Below are positions 1 through 8,768 of a stretch of DNA of 64,000 nt, piece after piece. Under the pieces are notes generated by a model that ran no database searches, had not been told where the DNA came from, and worked only from the letters and a program-made list of their open reading frames with translations. A program made the position numbers and the translations under genes. The first letter of the stretch is position 1; every line of letters starts with the position of its first letter. The stretch is from Xenorhabdus szentirmaii DSM 16338 (GTDB lineage: Bacteria > Pseudomonadota > Gammaproteobacteria > Enterobacterales > Enterobacteriaceae), in assembly GCF_002632585.1 (NCBI RefSeq), contig NZ_NIBV01000001.1, positions 1,941,203 through 2,005,202 of the forward strand. Reading direction: 5' to 3'.

Positions 1-1
1 T

Positions 2-202
2 TTTCAGTTTCAGAGTGCCTGTTCACATGAAACCGATACTGGTATCTATTTAGCCGGTTGCAGCTGCTCTTTTACCGGCGGTTGGGCAGAGGGAGCTGTT
101 CAGACCGGCATTAATGTAGCCTGTGCAACTTTATACAGTCTGGGGGGAACGTTACTGACCAACAATCCACTGACTGCCATGACCCACCATTACCATTACT
201 GA
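2..202 (+). CDS. Flavin-dependent amine oxidase / aromatic amino-acid 2-monooxygenase, C-terminal end (partial)
   Basis: Only the last 66 codons are in the window; the frame is open from the left edge to a TGA at 200-202. The tail reads GIYLAGCSCSFTGGWAEGA and then AVQTGINVA, the usual C-terminal FAD-binding pattern of the flavin amine oxidase family (monoamine oxidase, L-amino-acid oxidase, tryptophan 2-monooxygenase), where a Gly-Gly-Trp sits over the flavin and a small-residue helix follows. The next gene, 13 bases on, is an amidase. In tryptophan or phenylalanine 2-monooxygenase systems the oxidase makes an aryl-acetamide that the amidase hydrolyses, so the pair suggests such a pathway. 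The substrate cannot be read from this fragment. Confidence 0.7.
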   Translation, partial: FQFQSACSHETDTGIYLAGCSCSFTGGWAEGAVQTGINVACATLYSLGGTLLTNNPLTAMTHHYHY

Positions 203-215
203 ACGCAATTTGACC

Positions 216-1550
216 ATGCCTATCGATCCTTATATTTCTCTGGCCACGGAAGTGGCCATTAATCGTTGCCGCTCCGGACTCAGGAATAACCATCGGCGTC
301 GGCTTGCCAACTACCATCATACAAAGCACCAAAACGCTTTCATTGCTTTTGATGAAATGCAACTGAGCGGTGAGATGCCAATCCACTGTCCAATGGATGT
401 ACCGCTGTTTGGTTTGCCGTTTTCATGTAAGGACAATATTAATGCACAAGGCTTTACGACCACCGCCGGCACATCAGGCCTGAAAGATTTTATGCCCGAA
501 AATGACGCACCGATAGTTGCTCGCCTGCGTGAGTTGGGGGCTGTGCTAATCGGGAAAAATAACATGCACGAGCTTTCATTCGGGGTAACTTCGCACAATG
601 AATACTGGGGAGTGGTGGATAACCCCATACACAGCGGACATATTGCTGGTGGCAGTAGCGGTGGCAGTGCTGCGGCTGTAGCCGCTGGTGTCAGTGCCTT
701 TGCCGTTGGCACGGATACCGGTGGCTCTGTGCGCATTCCCGCCTCACTGTGTGGGGTGTCAGGGTTTCGTCCCAGCACCGGCCGTTATCCCCGATCCGGC
801 ATTGTCCCCATATCACACACGAAAGATACACCGGGGTTCATTGCACCCACGGTTATCGATATTGCGATGCTGGATGCCGCTCTGACGGGAGAAACCCCCA
901 TTGCACCGGTCATGCCAAGTCGCATAGGGATCCCGGCGCGGTTTCTGTGGCAGGAATTGGATGCGTCAGTGGAACAAGCCTGCAATCAGGTTCTTAGCTT
1001 GCTTGAAAGCAATGGAATAACACTCATCAGATTTGATGACAGCCTGTGGGGAGAACTGAATGCTGCCATACAGTTCTCGGTGCCTTTTTATGAATTTTTT
1101 ATCGACTTTCCCCGTTTTCTGCTCAGTCATGGGATGGCGGCGAGGTTTCATTCCATTCTCGATCAGTTGTGTGACCATCAGGTGCGCAATATTATCCAGA
1201 ACCAGCTGCAATACGGTTCGATCTCCTGGGATGATTACATGATCGGATTACGCACCATGGATGTTTTACGTAAAGCCTGGAGTCAGGGATTTCTGGAACA
1301 TCATTTGGATGCGATCCTCTATCCCACAGTGAATTGTCCTGTTCCTTGCCACGAAAAGGCTCACGAATCCACCCTGTTTGAACATTTGGTCCGCAATACG
1401 GATATTGCGAGTAGTGTCGGCGCCCCAAGCCTGACGATACCCGTCGGTTTAAAAGAGGGTCTGTCTGTTGGATTGTCCATTGATGGCCTGCCGGGGCAGG
1501 ATCGCCGGCTATTAAGCCATGCTCAGGGTATTGCTTCCTTATTATCGTAA
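216..1550 (+). CDS. Amidase-signature hydrolase (indoleacetamide/aryl-acetamide hydrolase-like)
   Basis: A 444-residue amidase-signature protein, the normal length for the family. The Ser-cisSer-Lys triad is complete: Lys72 in PFSCKDN, Ser147 in the GGSSGGS loop and Ser171 in TGGSVRIP. The 75- and 24-residue spacings equal those of FAAH and malonamidase. Such enzymes hydrolyse amides to acid plus ammonia in the cytoplasm. The gene lies just behind a flavin amine oxidase end, which suggests hydrolysis of the oxidase product (indole-3-acetamide or phenylacetamide), as in iaaM-iaaH pairs. Mandelamide hydrolase or another amidase is also possible. No clear ribosome site precedes the ATG at 216, and a TTG at 210 is an alternative start; translation may be coupled to the upstream gene. 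Confidence 0.85.
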   Translation: MPIDPYISLATEVAINRCRSGLRNNHRRRLANYHHTKHQNAFIAFDEMQLSGEMPIHCPMDVPLFGLPFSCKDNINAQGFTTTAGTSGLKDFMPENDAPIVARLRELGAVLIGKNNMHELSFGVTSHNEYWGVVDNPIHSGHIAGGSSGGSAAAVAAGVSAFAVGTDTGGSVRIPASLCGVSGFRPSTGRYPRSGIVPISHTKDTPGFIAPTVIDIAMLDAALTGETPIAPVMPSRIGIPARFLWQELDASVEQACNQVLSLLESNGITLIRFDDSLWGELNAAIQFSVPFYEFFIDFPRFLLSHGMAARFHSILDQLCDHQVRNIIQNQLQYGSISWDDYMIGLRTMDVLRKAWSQGFLEHHLDAILYPTVNCPVPCHEKAHESTLFEHLVRNTDIASSVGAPSLTIPVGLKEGLSVGLSIDGLPGQDRRLLSHAQGIASLLS

Positions 1551-1821
1551 TTATCGTGGAGATCATGATGGCGGTATATATGTTTTTTTCGGACAGGCTG
1601 CCCCTGACTTTCCAAGTTGGCCGTTACACTTGGGCTGCTACATTGCTTGTCAGGGAATCATCGGAAATTGATATCATATTTATCAATATTGAATTAAGTA
1701 ATTACTTTTTATTATATGTAGTTTTTATTTGTTCTTTCAAATCAATTGCCATGCAGAGTTATCCTTTTCTATTCTCTGTGATTTTATAAACCAACCTATG
1801 ATTATTATAAATGAGGCTAAT

Positions 1822-3192
1822 ATGGCAGTACCACGCTCGGTCCTAGAGCTGATAGGGAATACTCCGCTACTGGAACTCACTCATTTAGATACAGGGCCAT
1901 GCCAGCTCTTTATTAAACTGGAGAATCAAAATCCGGGTGGTTCTATTAAAGATCGTGTGGCACTTTCAATGATTGAGCAGGCAGAAAAACAGGGCTTGCT
2001 GAAACCGGGAGATACGATCATTGAAGCCACGGCAGGGAACACTGGCATTGGGTTGGCTTTGGTCGCAGCGATGAAAGGCTATAAGCTGATTTTGGTTGTG
2101 CCTGATAAAATGAGCAGGGAAAAAATTTATCATTTGCGGGCATTGGGTACGGATGTGCGCTTAACCCGTTCTGATGTAGGAAAAGGGCACCCGGAATATT
2201 ATCAGGATTATGCACTGCGCTTGTCGAAAGAAATCAGCGGTTCTTATTACATTGATCAATTCAATAATCCTGCAAATTCTTATGCTCATACCACCACCAC
2301 AGGACCGGAAATTTGGCAGCAAATGGAGCAAAATGTGGATGCTGTGGTTGTTGGCGTCGGCTCTGGTGGCACGCTGGGGGGATTAGCCCAGTATTTTAAA
2401 AATGTTTCACCTCAGACTGAATTTGTGCTCGCCGATCCCAAAGGTTCTATTCTTGCCGATTATGTCGAACATGGTCATTATGATGAAGTGGGCAGTTGGT
2501 TTGTTGAAGGTATCGGGGAAGATTTTATTCCTCCGCTGGGGGATTTTACCCAAGTCCGTCATGCTTATCGGATTAGTGATGCGGAAGCCTTTTCCAGTGC
2601 CCGTGATTTGTTACTGACAGAAGGTATCTTAGCGGGTTCTTCTTCGGGTACGTTGCTTGCTGCTGCACTGCGTTATTGCCGGTTACAGACAACGCCTAAA
2701 CGTGTAGTGACGTTTGCCTGTGACAGTGGCAATAAGTATTTGTCAAAGATGTTTAATGATTATTGGTTATTGGAACAAGGGCTGCGTTCACAGCCACAAG
2801 AAAACGATTTGAGTGATTACGTTACTTATCGTTATCGGGATGGGGCAACAGTTTCAGTGTCACCACAAGATACTTTGCAGATCGCTTATGGCCGTATGCG
2901 TTTGTATGACATTTCACAGTTGCCAGTGATCGAGAATGATCGGGTCGTTGGCATTATTGATGAATGGGATCTCATGCATACAATTCAGGCTGATTCTCAC
3001 AATTTCTCACTGCCTGTCACTCAAGCGATGACTAGCCAAGTTCATACTATTAATAAAAAAGCGCCATTGGAGCAATTGATTGCAACCTTTGATGCGGGCC
3101 ATGTTGCTGTGATTGTTGACGACAATAATCAATTCCTTGGCCTTGTGACTCGTACCGATGTGCTGAACGCATGGCGTCAACAACTCAATTGA
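1822..3192 (+). CDS. Cystathionine beta-synthase (PLP domain plus two CBS domains)
   Basis: A 456-residue type II PLP enzyme that condenses serine and homocysteine to cystathionine, the first step of reverse transsulfuration. The PLP lysine is Lys43 in GGSIKDR, the phosphate/substrate loop TAGNTGIG lies near residues 70-77, and a glycine-rich VGVGSGGT loop follows. Two CBS repeats fill about residues 330-456; the C-terminal tandem separates it from plain cysteine synthase (about 310-320 residues). The ATG at 1822 is preferred to an in-frame ATG at 1729 because GAGG lies 7 bases before it and the protein then starts at the conserved SVLELIGNTPLLEL. The lyase gene follows 19 bases downstream. 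The tail lacks an obvious S-adenosylmethionine signature, so allosteric control is unknown. Confidence 0.93.
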   Translation: MAVPRSVLELIGNTPLLELTHLDTGPCQLFIKLENQNPGGSIKDRVALSMIEQAEKQGLLKPGDTIIEATAGNTGIGLALVAAMKGYKLILVVPDKMSREKIYHLRALGTDVRLTRSDVGKGHPEYYQDYALRLSKEISGSYYIDQFNNPANSYAHTTTTGPEIWQQMEQNVDAVVVGVGSGGTLGGLAQYFKNVSPQTEFVLADPKGSILADYVEHGHYDEVGSWFVEGIGEDFIPPLGDFTQVRHAYRISDAEAFSSARDLLLTEGILAGSSSGTLLAAALRYCRLQTTPKRVVTFACDSGNKYLSKMFNDYWLLEQGLRSQPQENDLSDYVTYRYRDGATVSVSPQDTLQIAYGRMRLYDISQLPVIENDRVVGIIDEWDLMHTIQADSHNFSLPVTQAMTSQVHTINKKAPLEQLIATFDAGHVAVIVDDNNQFLGLVTRTDVLNAWRQQLN

Positions 3193-3211
3193 TTTTTTCA
3201 GGAATAAATTA

Positions 3212-4387
3212 ATGGCTAAGTTTGATAAGATTAAATTTGATACAAAAAGCGTTCATGCAGGTTATGTACCTGATCACACAGGTGCAGTTATGCCAGCAAT
3301 TTATGCGACATCAACTTATGCACAACTCGCTCCGGGCCAGCATACCGGATATGAATACTCCCGTAGCGGGAACCCAACGCGTACCGCATTGGAAAACGCA
3401 ATTGCTGAGTTAGAAAACGGTACTCGTGGTTATGCGTTCGGCTCCGGCCTGGCTGCCAGTTCAACCATTTTAGAATTATTGGATAAAGACAGCCATTTGG
3501 TTGCGGTGGATGACCTCTATGGCGGAACTTACCGATTGCTGGAAAAGGTACGTCGCCGGACAGCGGGCTTGAGGGTGACTTATGTTGAAGCAGGAGATAT
3601 TGCTGCGCTGGAAGCGGCGATTCAGCCTGATACCAAAATGATTTGGGTGGAAACCCCGACTAACCCATTGCTGAAATTGGCGGATTTATCGGCTATCGCT
3701 CAGATTGCCCAGCGGCATAATATTATCAGTGTCGCGGATAATACTTTTGCTTCTCCTTATATTCAGCGCCCCCTTGATTTGGGATTTGACATTGTTGTCC
3801 ATTCCGCGACTAAATACCTCAATGGTCACTCTGATGTGGTTGCAGGGCTTGCGGTGGTAGGCAACAACCCAGAGCTGGCGGAGCAAGTCGGCTTTTTGCA
3901 GAACTCCATTGGCGGCATTCTTGATCCTTTCAGTAGTTTCCTTGTCCTGCGTGGTATTCGGACACTGGCACTGCGCATGGATCGTCATATCAGCAGTGCG
4001 AATAAAATCGCACATTGGTTGGAACAACAACCACAAGTTGAAAAAGTGTATTACCCTGGTCTTGTTTCTCATCCCCAGCATGAACTGGCGAAACGTCAAA
4101 TGCGAGGCTTTGGCGGTATGATTTCCATCGTACTGAAAGGTGACGAGGAGTATACTCGCAAGGCCATTAAAGCATTGCAGTTGTTTACATTGGCAGAAAG
4201 TTTAGGTGGAGTGGAAAGCCTTGTTGGTCAGCCATTTACCATGACTCATGCCTCTATACCACTGGAAAAACGGTTGGCGGCTGGCATCACTCCACAGCTG
4301 GTCCGTATTTCTGTCGGAATTGAGGATGCCGATGATTTGATTGCTGATTTATCTCAGGCGCTTGAAACCGCAAGTTCATTGTCGTAA
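3212..4387 (+). CDS. Cystathionine gamma-lyase / gamma-synthase family PLP enzyme
   Basis: A 391-residue Cys/Met-metabolism PLP enzyme. The YEYSRSGNPTR and FGSGLAA segments and the PLP lysine in SATKYLNGHSD (about Lys201) are all present. The family includes cystathionine gamma-synthase (MetB), beta-lyase and gamma-lyase, which sequence inspection cannot fully separate. Linkage to cystathionine beta-synthase in a two-gene operon argues for gamma-lyase: cystathionine to cysteine, 2-oxobutyrate and ammonia. Together the pair would let the cell make cysteine from methionine sulfur. A Rho-independent terminator follows at 4445-4479. Confidence 0.88.
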   Translation: MAKFDKIKFDTKSVHAGYVPDHTGAVMPAIYATSTYAQLAPGQHTGYEYSRSGNPTRTALENAIAELENGTRGYAFGSGLAASSTILELLDKDSHLVAVDDLYGGTYRLLEKVRRRTAGLRVTYVEAGDIAALEAAIQPDTKMIWVETPTNPLLKLADLSAIAQIAQRHNIISVADNTFASPYIQRPLDLGFDIVVHSATKYLNGHSDVVAGLAVVGNNPELAEQVGFLQNSIGGILDPFSSFLVLRGIRTLALRMDRHISSANKIAHWLEQQPQVEKVYYPGLVSHPQHELAKRQMRGFGGMISIVLKGDEEYTRKAIKALQLFTLAESLGGVESLVGQPFTMTHASIPLEKRLAAGITPQLVRISVGIEDADDLIADLSQALETASSLS

Positions 4388-4444
4388 AAGAGTAGATACC
4401 CGTTGTGTGGTATCTTGAAACTCAATGGGGATAGTTAGAATGAT

Positions 4445-4479
4445 ATGCCAACTTATTTTCTTTTAGTTGGCATTTTTTG
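4445..4479 (+). terminator. Rho-independent terminator of the transsulfuration operon
   Basis: Perfect 8-base inverted repeat ATGCCAAC / GTTGGCAT with a 13-base loop, directly followed by a T-rich run. A second small stem, AGATACC / GGTATCT, sits at 4394-4415 without a T run. Confidence 0.85.
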
Positions 4480-4892
4480 TTATTAGATTTATCCATTTTG
4501 TTTTATGGTTTTTTATCTTTGGGCTTTGAATGAATTTTTTGAAAATACATGTTTTTTGATTGTGAAGTGATTATATGTCTTTTATTTAGATTAAAATAAT
4601 AGACGAAACTCATCTTTTACCCCCATAATTAGTGATATTGATTTAGTCAACCTATTTCAGTAATTGCTGATATCTAAATAAAAATCAGATATATTCATTT
4701 TGTTCAAAATGCATATTTGATGAGTCTCAAGATAGGGTGCAGGGCAAAGCTGCAACTTTCCAAACGCATAACAGACCCTATCACGATGAAAATGGTGGTT
4801 GGGGGCGTTGCGAAGAATAAAGTAATATAACCAACAACGCAGCAACTCGAAAGACGTCAGGTGCATAACCAGATAGAAAGAGAGGATTCGTT
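4480..4892 (+). other. AT-rich intergenic region and structured leader of the deformylase gene
   Basis: No protein gene is supported. The first half is very AT-rich. The last 160 bases are different: GATAGGGT (4731-4738) pairs with ACCCTATC (4775-4782), and GCGTTG (4805-4810) pairs with CAACGC (4835-4840). The segments GCAAAGCTGCAACTTT (from 4744) and GCAGCAACTCGAAAGACG (from 4840) resemble halves of the palindromic repeats found elsewhere in the window. AGAGAGG just before 4893 is the ribosome site of the next gene. Confidence 0.55.
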
Positions 4893-5399
4893 ATGGCGAT
4901 CTTAGATATATTAACAATCCCGGATGAACGACTGAGACAGAAATGTGTTGATGTCATTGATTTTGATAAAGTTCAGGGATTAGTTGATGATATGTTGGAG
5001 ACAATGTATCACACCGATAATGGCGTTGGCTTGGCTGCACCGCAGGTTGGTCGCAGAGAGTCAGTTTTAGTTATTGATCTTTCACCAAATCGTGATGACC
5101 CCTTGGTTTTAGTTAATCCGGAGATTGTTGAAAAAGAGCGTCGTGTGATTAATCAGGAAGGTTGTTTGTCGATCCCCGGCTACTATGCTGATGTTGAACG
5201 GTTTGAAAAAGTGAAAGTCGAAGCACAGGATCGGCATGGTAAATCGATTACCATAGAAAGCGAAGATTTTCTGTCAATTGCGATGCAACATGAAATCGAT
5301 CATTTACATGGTATTCTCTTTACTGATTATTTATCACCGCTTAAAAGGCAAATGGCCTTGAAGAAAGTGAAAAAATATTTAAATAGTACAGCGAGTTAA
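4893..5399 (+). CDS. def: Peptide deformylase (stand-alone copy)
   Basis: A 168-residue metalloenzyme that removes the formyl group from the N-terminal methionine of new proteins. All three family motifs are intact: GVGLAAPQVG (44-53), EGCLSIPG with metal ligand Cys91, and HEIDH (133-137) with the two histidine ligands and catalytic Glu134. A strong AGAGAGG ribosome site precedes the ATG. In enterics the housekeeping def is normally followed by fmt; here there is no fmt, and the gene stands alone between accessory genes. It may therefore be a second deformylase. The rest of the genome is not visible, so paralog status is inference. Confidence 0.92.
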   Translation: MAILDILTIPDERLRQKCVDVIDFDKVQGLVDDMLETMYHTDNGVGLAAPQVGRRESVLVIDLSPNRDDPLVLVNPEIVEKERRVINQEGCLSIPGYYADVERFEKVKVEAQDRHGKSITIESEDFLSIAMQHEIDHLHGILFTDYLSPLKRQMALKKVKKYLNSTAS

Positions 5400-5473
5400 T
5401 AATAACACAAAATACGCTATCATTTTAAATTGTTATTATATTCTTGCCATTTATCATAATTTGGTATTGTGAT

Positions 5474-5533
5474 TATACCCAATACTTCAAGTTGTCGTTA
5501 ACAAAGCTGTAACTTGAAAAATGATGGGGTATA
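5474..5533. repeat. Short palindromic repeat (TATACCC...GGGTATA type)
   Basis: About 60 bases with outer arms TATACCC / GGGTATA and inner arms TCAAGTT / AACTTGA around a short core containing AACAAAGCTG. Diverged relatives are visible near 4744, 4840, 52960 and 53070. The position just after a gene end fits a REP-like element or a transcript-end hairpin. Confidence 0.7.
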
Positions 5534-5675
5534 TGGCTTTTATTAAAATTATCAATGGCAGTCATATAAATAATAAAATTTAAAGTGTTTTTGACTCAAT
5601 AATAAGTTTTAAAGATGAGAAGTATATCCGATGGAATTCAACTAATTTTTTAATAAGAAAAACAGGGGGGTCATT

Positions 5676-6074
5676 GTGATTGGAACAAGTGATGTAAGAA
5701 GCCATCAAAAAGCTAATTTTTCAATTAGTCTGAAACTGATAGATACAACGGGTGCTAAATCGGGCACCTATTTGATGATATTGGATGCAGATGGATTTGG
5801 GGAGGCTAAAGTTCCTTCTGTTGAAGTTGGTGGAAACATGGAATATGTTCGAATTCCATCAGAGGCTAGCAGCAACGATATTGCATGTGCCATTTATATT
5901 CGAAATAAAGAGACACGCAGCTACCCATTAGTGGGTACTCTCTACCTTATTTACTCTCCTTCTTCTGGGGTTGTTGATATTACAACTATGAAAATTTCAC
6001 TGGAATCTCAATTAGATTTAGATGTAGATAGGATTGATAACACAACGTTTAACTTCAAATTGAAAAACAAATAA
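5676..6074 (+). CDS. Hypothetical small beta-rich protein (132 aa)
   Basis: I do not recognise this protein. It starts at a GTG with a very strong AGGGGGG ribosome site five bases upstream. It has no signal peptide, no membrane segment and no cofactor motif. It alternates short hydrophobic and polar stretches (NFSISLKL, GTLYLIY, TTFNFKLKN), as expected of a small beta-sandwich, and contains a single cysteine. The flanks are AT-rich, and the gene lies between a stand-alone deformylase and a decaying decarboxylase gene, in accessory DNA. A secreted or lectin-like role is possible, but nothing in the sequence shows it. Confidence 0.65.
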   Translation: MIGTSDVRSHQKANFSISLKLIDTTGAKSGTYLMILDADGFGEAKVPSVEVGGNMEYVRIPSEASSNDIACAIYIRNKETRSYPLVGTLYLIYSPSSGVVDITTMKISLESQLDLDVDRIDNTTFNFKLKNK

Positions 6075-6186
6075 ATCATCTTTTCTGGGTAAAAACTAGT
6101 AAGGTGGCCATTTGGCAGGCCACCAGTCGGAAAAAATGATAAGAAAAGGCAATCAGCCAGAAAGCCCTATCCAAACCGCCTGCATT

Positions 6187-7348
6187 TCATGATTTAACCA
6201 TGTAACCATAAATTCGAATGCGCCCATCTTGCTCTTGCTGAGGATAAACACCTTGCAGTTCTTGTTCAAACCCCGGGAATTGATTGAGGCTTTCTTCCAG
6301 CGCCAGAAAATAGCGTAATACAGAACCTCCCCAAATTTCACCAGGAACGACACAACAAACACCGGGAGGGTAAGGGACTGCACCATCTGCTTTTCATTGG
6401 GGGCAAAATTGAAAAATCGCAGGTCATTGGCAATTTCATCGGTATTGTAGTCTGACCAAGGTCGCCCCTCAATCATGTCGGGCATAAACGGCTTAATATA
6501 TGCACACTGTTGCGTAATTAACTTTCTGGTTTCAACCGTGAGCTTCACGCAATCCATCCACATTTTTACGCCACTTTTTCCTTCATGCATTTTGGCGTTA
6601 ACATCAAGAGCGGCAAAGAGAGGATAAAATGGACTGGTGGAAGCATGGGCCGTAAAAGAATTATTGAAACGTTTATGATTTACGTAACGTAATTGCCCTT
6701 TGATATGCTTATCTTTTTTATGAATCTGGGACGCTTGGGAAAAACCTGCCTGTTGTTTATGGACGGATTGGGTCACCATGATACCCGGATCGTTTTCATT
6801 GAGATCCAGCAATAAGGGTGAGCAGTCGGCCATCATAGGAGTGAATTGTTCATAACCAAGCCATGCGGAGTCAAACAAAATGTAATCACATAATTGTCCG
6901 ATTTTATCTACGATGTGTCTGGCATTACAGACAACTCCGTCATAGGTGACTAACTGGATAACGGCCAGACGGAAAGGGCGTTTTTCTGTGGCCCGCTCAG
7001 GTGCAGTTTCCTTTATTAAATGGCGTAAATAATCTTCTTCGAAGCATCGGGCATCAATTCCGCCAATGAGTCCAAATGGGTTACGGGTGGTTTCCAGATA
7101 AAGAGGAGTTGCTCCTGATTTTCTGATTGAAATACAGCGGTGACCCTTGACAGGATGTGTTTAGGTAATGCCTTGTTTTCAGGCATGATAAGATAAACAG
7201 GAAGTGAAAATTGTGTTTCTTCAATACGTTCTAATTTACCATTCAATATATCCTCTAATGAAATAACGACGGCTGACACATCGGTAAAATGCGTTTCTTT
7301 GATGTCGACGATTGTTCTTTCACTATTAAAAAATGGGAGGTGTTGCAA
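6187..7348 (-). pseudogene. Ornithine decarboxylase (SpeF/SpeC type) remnant with two internal deletions
   Basis: Three collinear pieces of an inducible-type ornithine decarboxylase (normally about 710-730 residues) can be read. The N-terminal wing piece (about 7100-7348) contains HFTDVSAVVIS. The middle piece (about 6390-7110) runs from ATPLYLETTRNPFG through LFDSAWLGYEQF and the PLP-lysine motif SVHKQQAGFSQ to DLRFFNFAPNE. The C-terminal piece (6187-6385) runs from DGAVPYPPGV through VVPGEIWGG to the stop. Each junction changes frame. The missing parts are the front of the PLP domain and most of the C-terminal half, roughly 330 residues. No proper start codon remains: the frame only opens at a TTG after an in-frame stop. 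The enzyme, which makes putrescine from ornithine, cannot be produced from this locus. Confidence 0.9.
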
Positions 7349-7889
7349 ATAAAATTAGCTATTGTATTAATGAGGTTTATTATGAAAGATGGAGCTGTTA
7401 TTAATAAAAATGGAATATTATTTATAAATAAATAGTAGCCTTCTTATTCTAATTAAAAGTAATGTGTTAATGAAATACATAAATAAAAAAGTAATAATAA
7501 ATCAGATTCAGCATTAAATATGCTATAAATAAAATCAGGTAGTCAAGGGGTTGTTTTACATTCTTTGATGGATGTTAACGCTAATTTTTTATCTGTTAAT
7601 TCACTTTATTTATTTAAATATCATTCACTTTCTACATATATTGCAAATAAATGATGTAGTGATATTTCGGTGGAAGGGCGTTGTACAGAGTAAAAAAATA
7701 GATTAGCCAACAAAGCCATAAAGTAAAAAACATAAAGTAAAGGAAGGCAGATAGGTATCAATTTCCCTCTGTTATACGTTGCCGCTTCGTTTCAGATATA
7801 AAGCGACATCGTAATGAATTTTATACTGCATTTTGTACCGTAATTTTGCACCATATGTTTGCACTATATTTTTGCACTATCTATTGACA
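7349..7889. other. AT-rich intergenic region with short tandem TTTTGCAC repeats
   Basis: No gene is supported. At 7830-7880 there are four degenerate units built on ATTTTG(T/C)AC (positions 7830, 7844, 7858 and 7870) just beyond the mutH stop codon. The rest is simple AT-rich sequence, probably decayed DNA upstream of the decarboxylase remnant. Confidence 0.5.
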
Positions 7890-8570
7890 CTACAAGAAAA
7901 AATGTCGGGCCAGTAATGGCGCTGTAAAATTTTTCTTCAGGTAAAAGCCCCTGGGTAACGTCATTATTGGTTGTCCATATTCTCCAATGGCTTCGGTCAA
8001 TGCCCGGCTATTTGCTGCTTTTGGGCGTAATTGTAGTACTTCACCATGACGGGCAGTGATGCTTTCGACTTTTCCCAATACAATGAGATCCATCAGCTCC
8101 TCCCAGTCGTTGCGCAGCAATTCTTCTTCAAGAGCGTTTGGGCTCCAAAGCAATGGCGAACCGACACGGCGTTCAGAGAGAGGAATACTTCTTTCTCCTT
8201 CAACAGGTATCCATAAGACGCGAGATAATTTGCGCCTGACATGACAGTTTTGCCATTTAATACCGCTATTACCCGTTAAAGGAGCCACACAGACAAAAGT
8301 GGTTTCCAATGGAGTACCTTTGCTATCCACGGGGATTGTTTTCAGCTCGACACCAATATGCTCAAAATCCTGTTCTGGCCTGCTGCCTGCATTGGCGCCT
8401 AAATAGTATTCCAGCAACATGCCGACCCAGCCTTTATCACGCTTTAAATTGGGGGGGATCGGAAGATGGGCTTGTGCTGCGAGTTCACCCATGGATAAAC
8501 CTGCCAGAGAGTAGGCACGTTCGAATAATTGTTGCTCATTTTCAGGTGTGGATGGCGGTGTAATTTGCAT
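7890..8570 (-). CDS. mutH: DNA mismatch repair endonuclease MutH
   Basis: A 226-residue protein (E. coli MutH is 229) that nicks the unmethylated strand at hemimethylated GATC sites when activated by MutS-MutL. The catalytic DX(n)EXK triad is intact: Asp68, Glu75 and Lys77 in [13 protein letters not shown]. Its presence implies Dam methylation and methyl-directed repair in this organism. It stands alone, with long AT-rich DNA on both sides and a cluster of DnaA boxes upstream. Confidence 0.96.
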   Translation of the reverse strand: MQITPPSTPENEQQLFERAYSLAGLSMGELAAQAHLPIPPNLKRDKGWVGMLLEYYLGANAGSRPEQDFEHIGVELKTIPVDSKGTPLETTFVCVAPLTGNSGIKWQNCHVRRKLSRVLWIPVEGERSIPLSERRVGSPLLWSPNALEEELLRNDWEELMDLIVLGKVESITARHGEVLQLRPKAANSRALTEAIGEYGQPIMTLPRGFYLKKNFTAPLLARHFFL

Positions 8571-8768
8571 GTTATAACGTATATTTTTTGTTGGTTAAAA
8601 AATGTTCATGTAAATTATTGTCAGTCATTAGTAATTTATCATTACGTTTATTTTTTTGATAATAGCATGATATAAAAGATTTTTTCATGTGTATTCCCTG
8701 CATTAAAAATAAACTTGTTATGATTGTTCACCTATTCCCAGTGATAATAAACAGGATCTTACACTATG

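Noticed and set aside
1556-1789. Open frame of 77 codons between the amidase and the cystathionine beta-synthase gene
   Set aside because: It overlaps the longer upstream extension of the synthase frame, has no ribosome site and has a random-looking composition.
5676-6074. Inclusion-body protein of the PixA/AidA type
   Set aside because: The product is shorter than expected for that family and lacks the methionine-rich composition; no shared motif could be seen.
7376-7435. Short plus-strand frame at the start of the decarboxylase remnant (MKDGAVINKNGILFINK)
   Set aside because: It is on the strand opposite to the decarboxylase, so it cannot be its leader peptide, and the composition is AT-driven.
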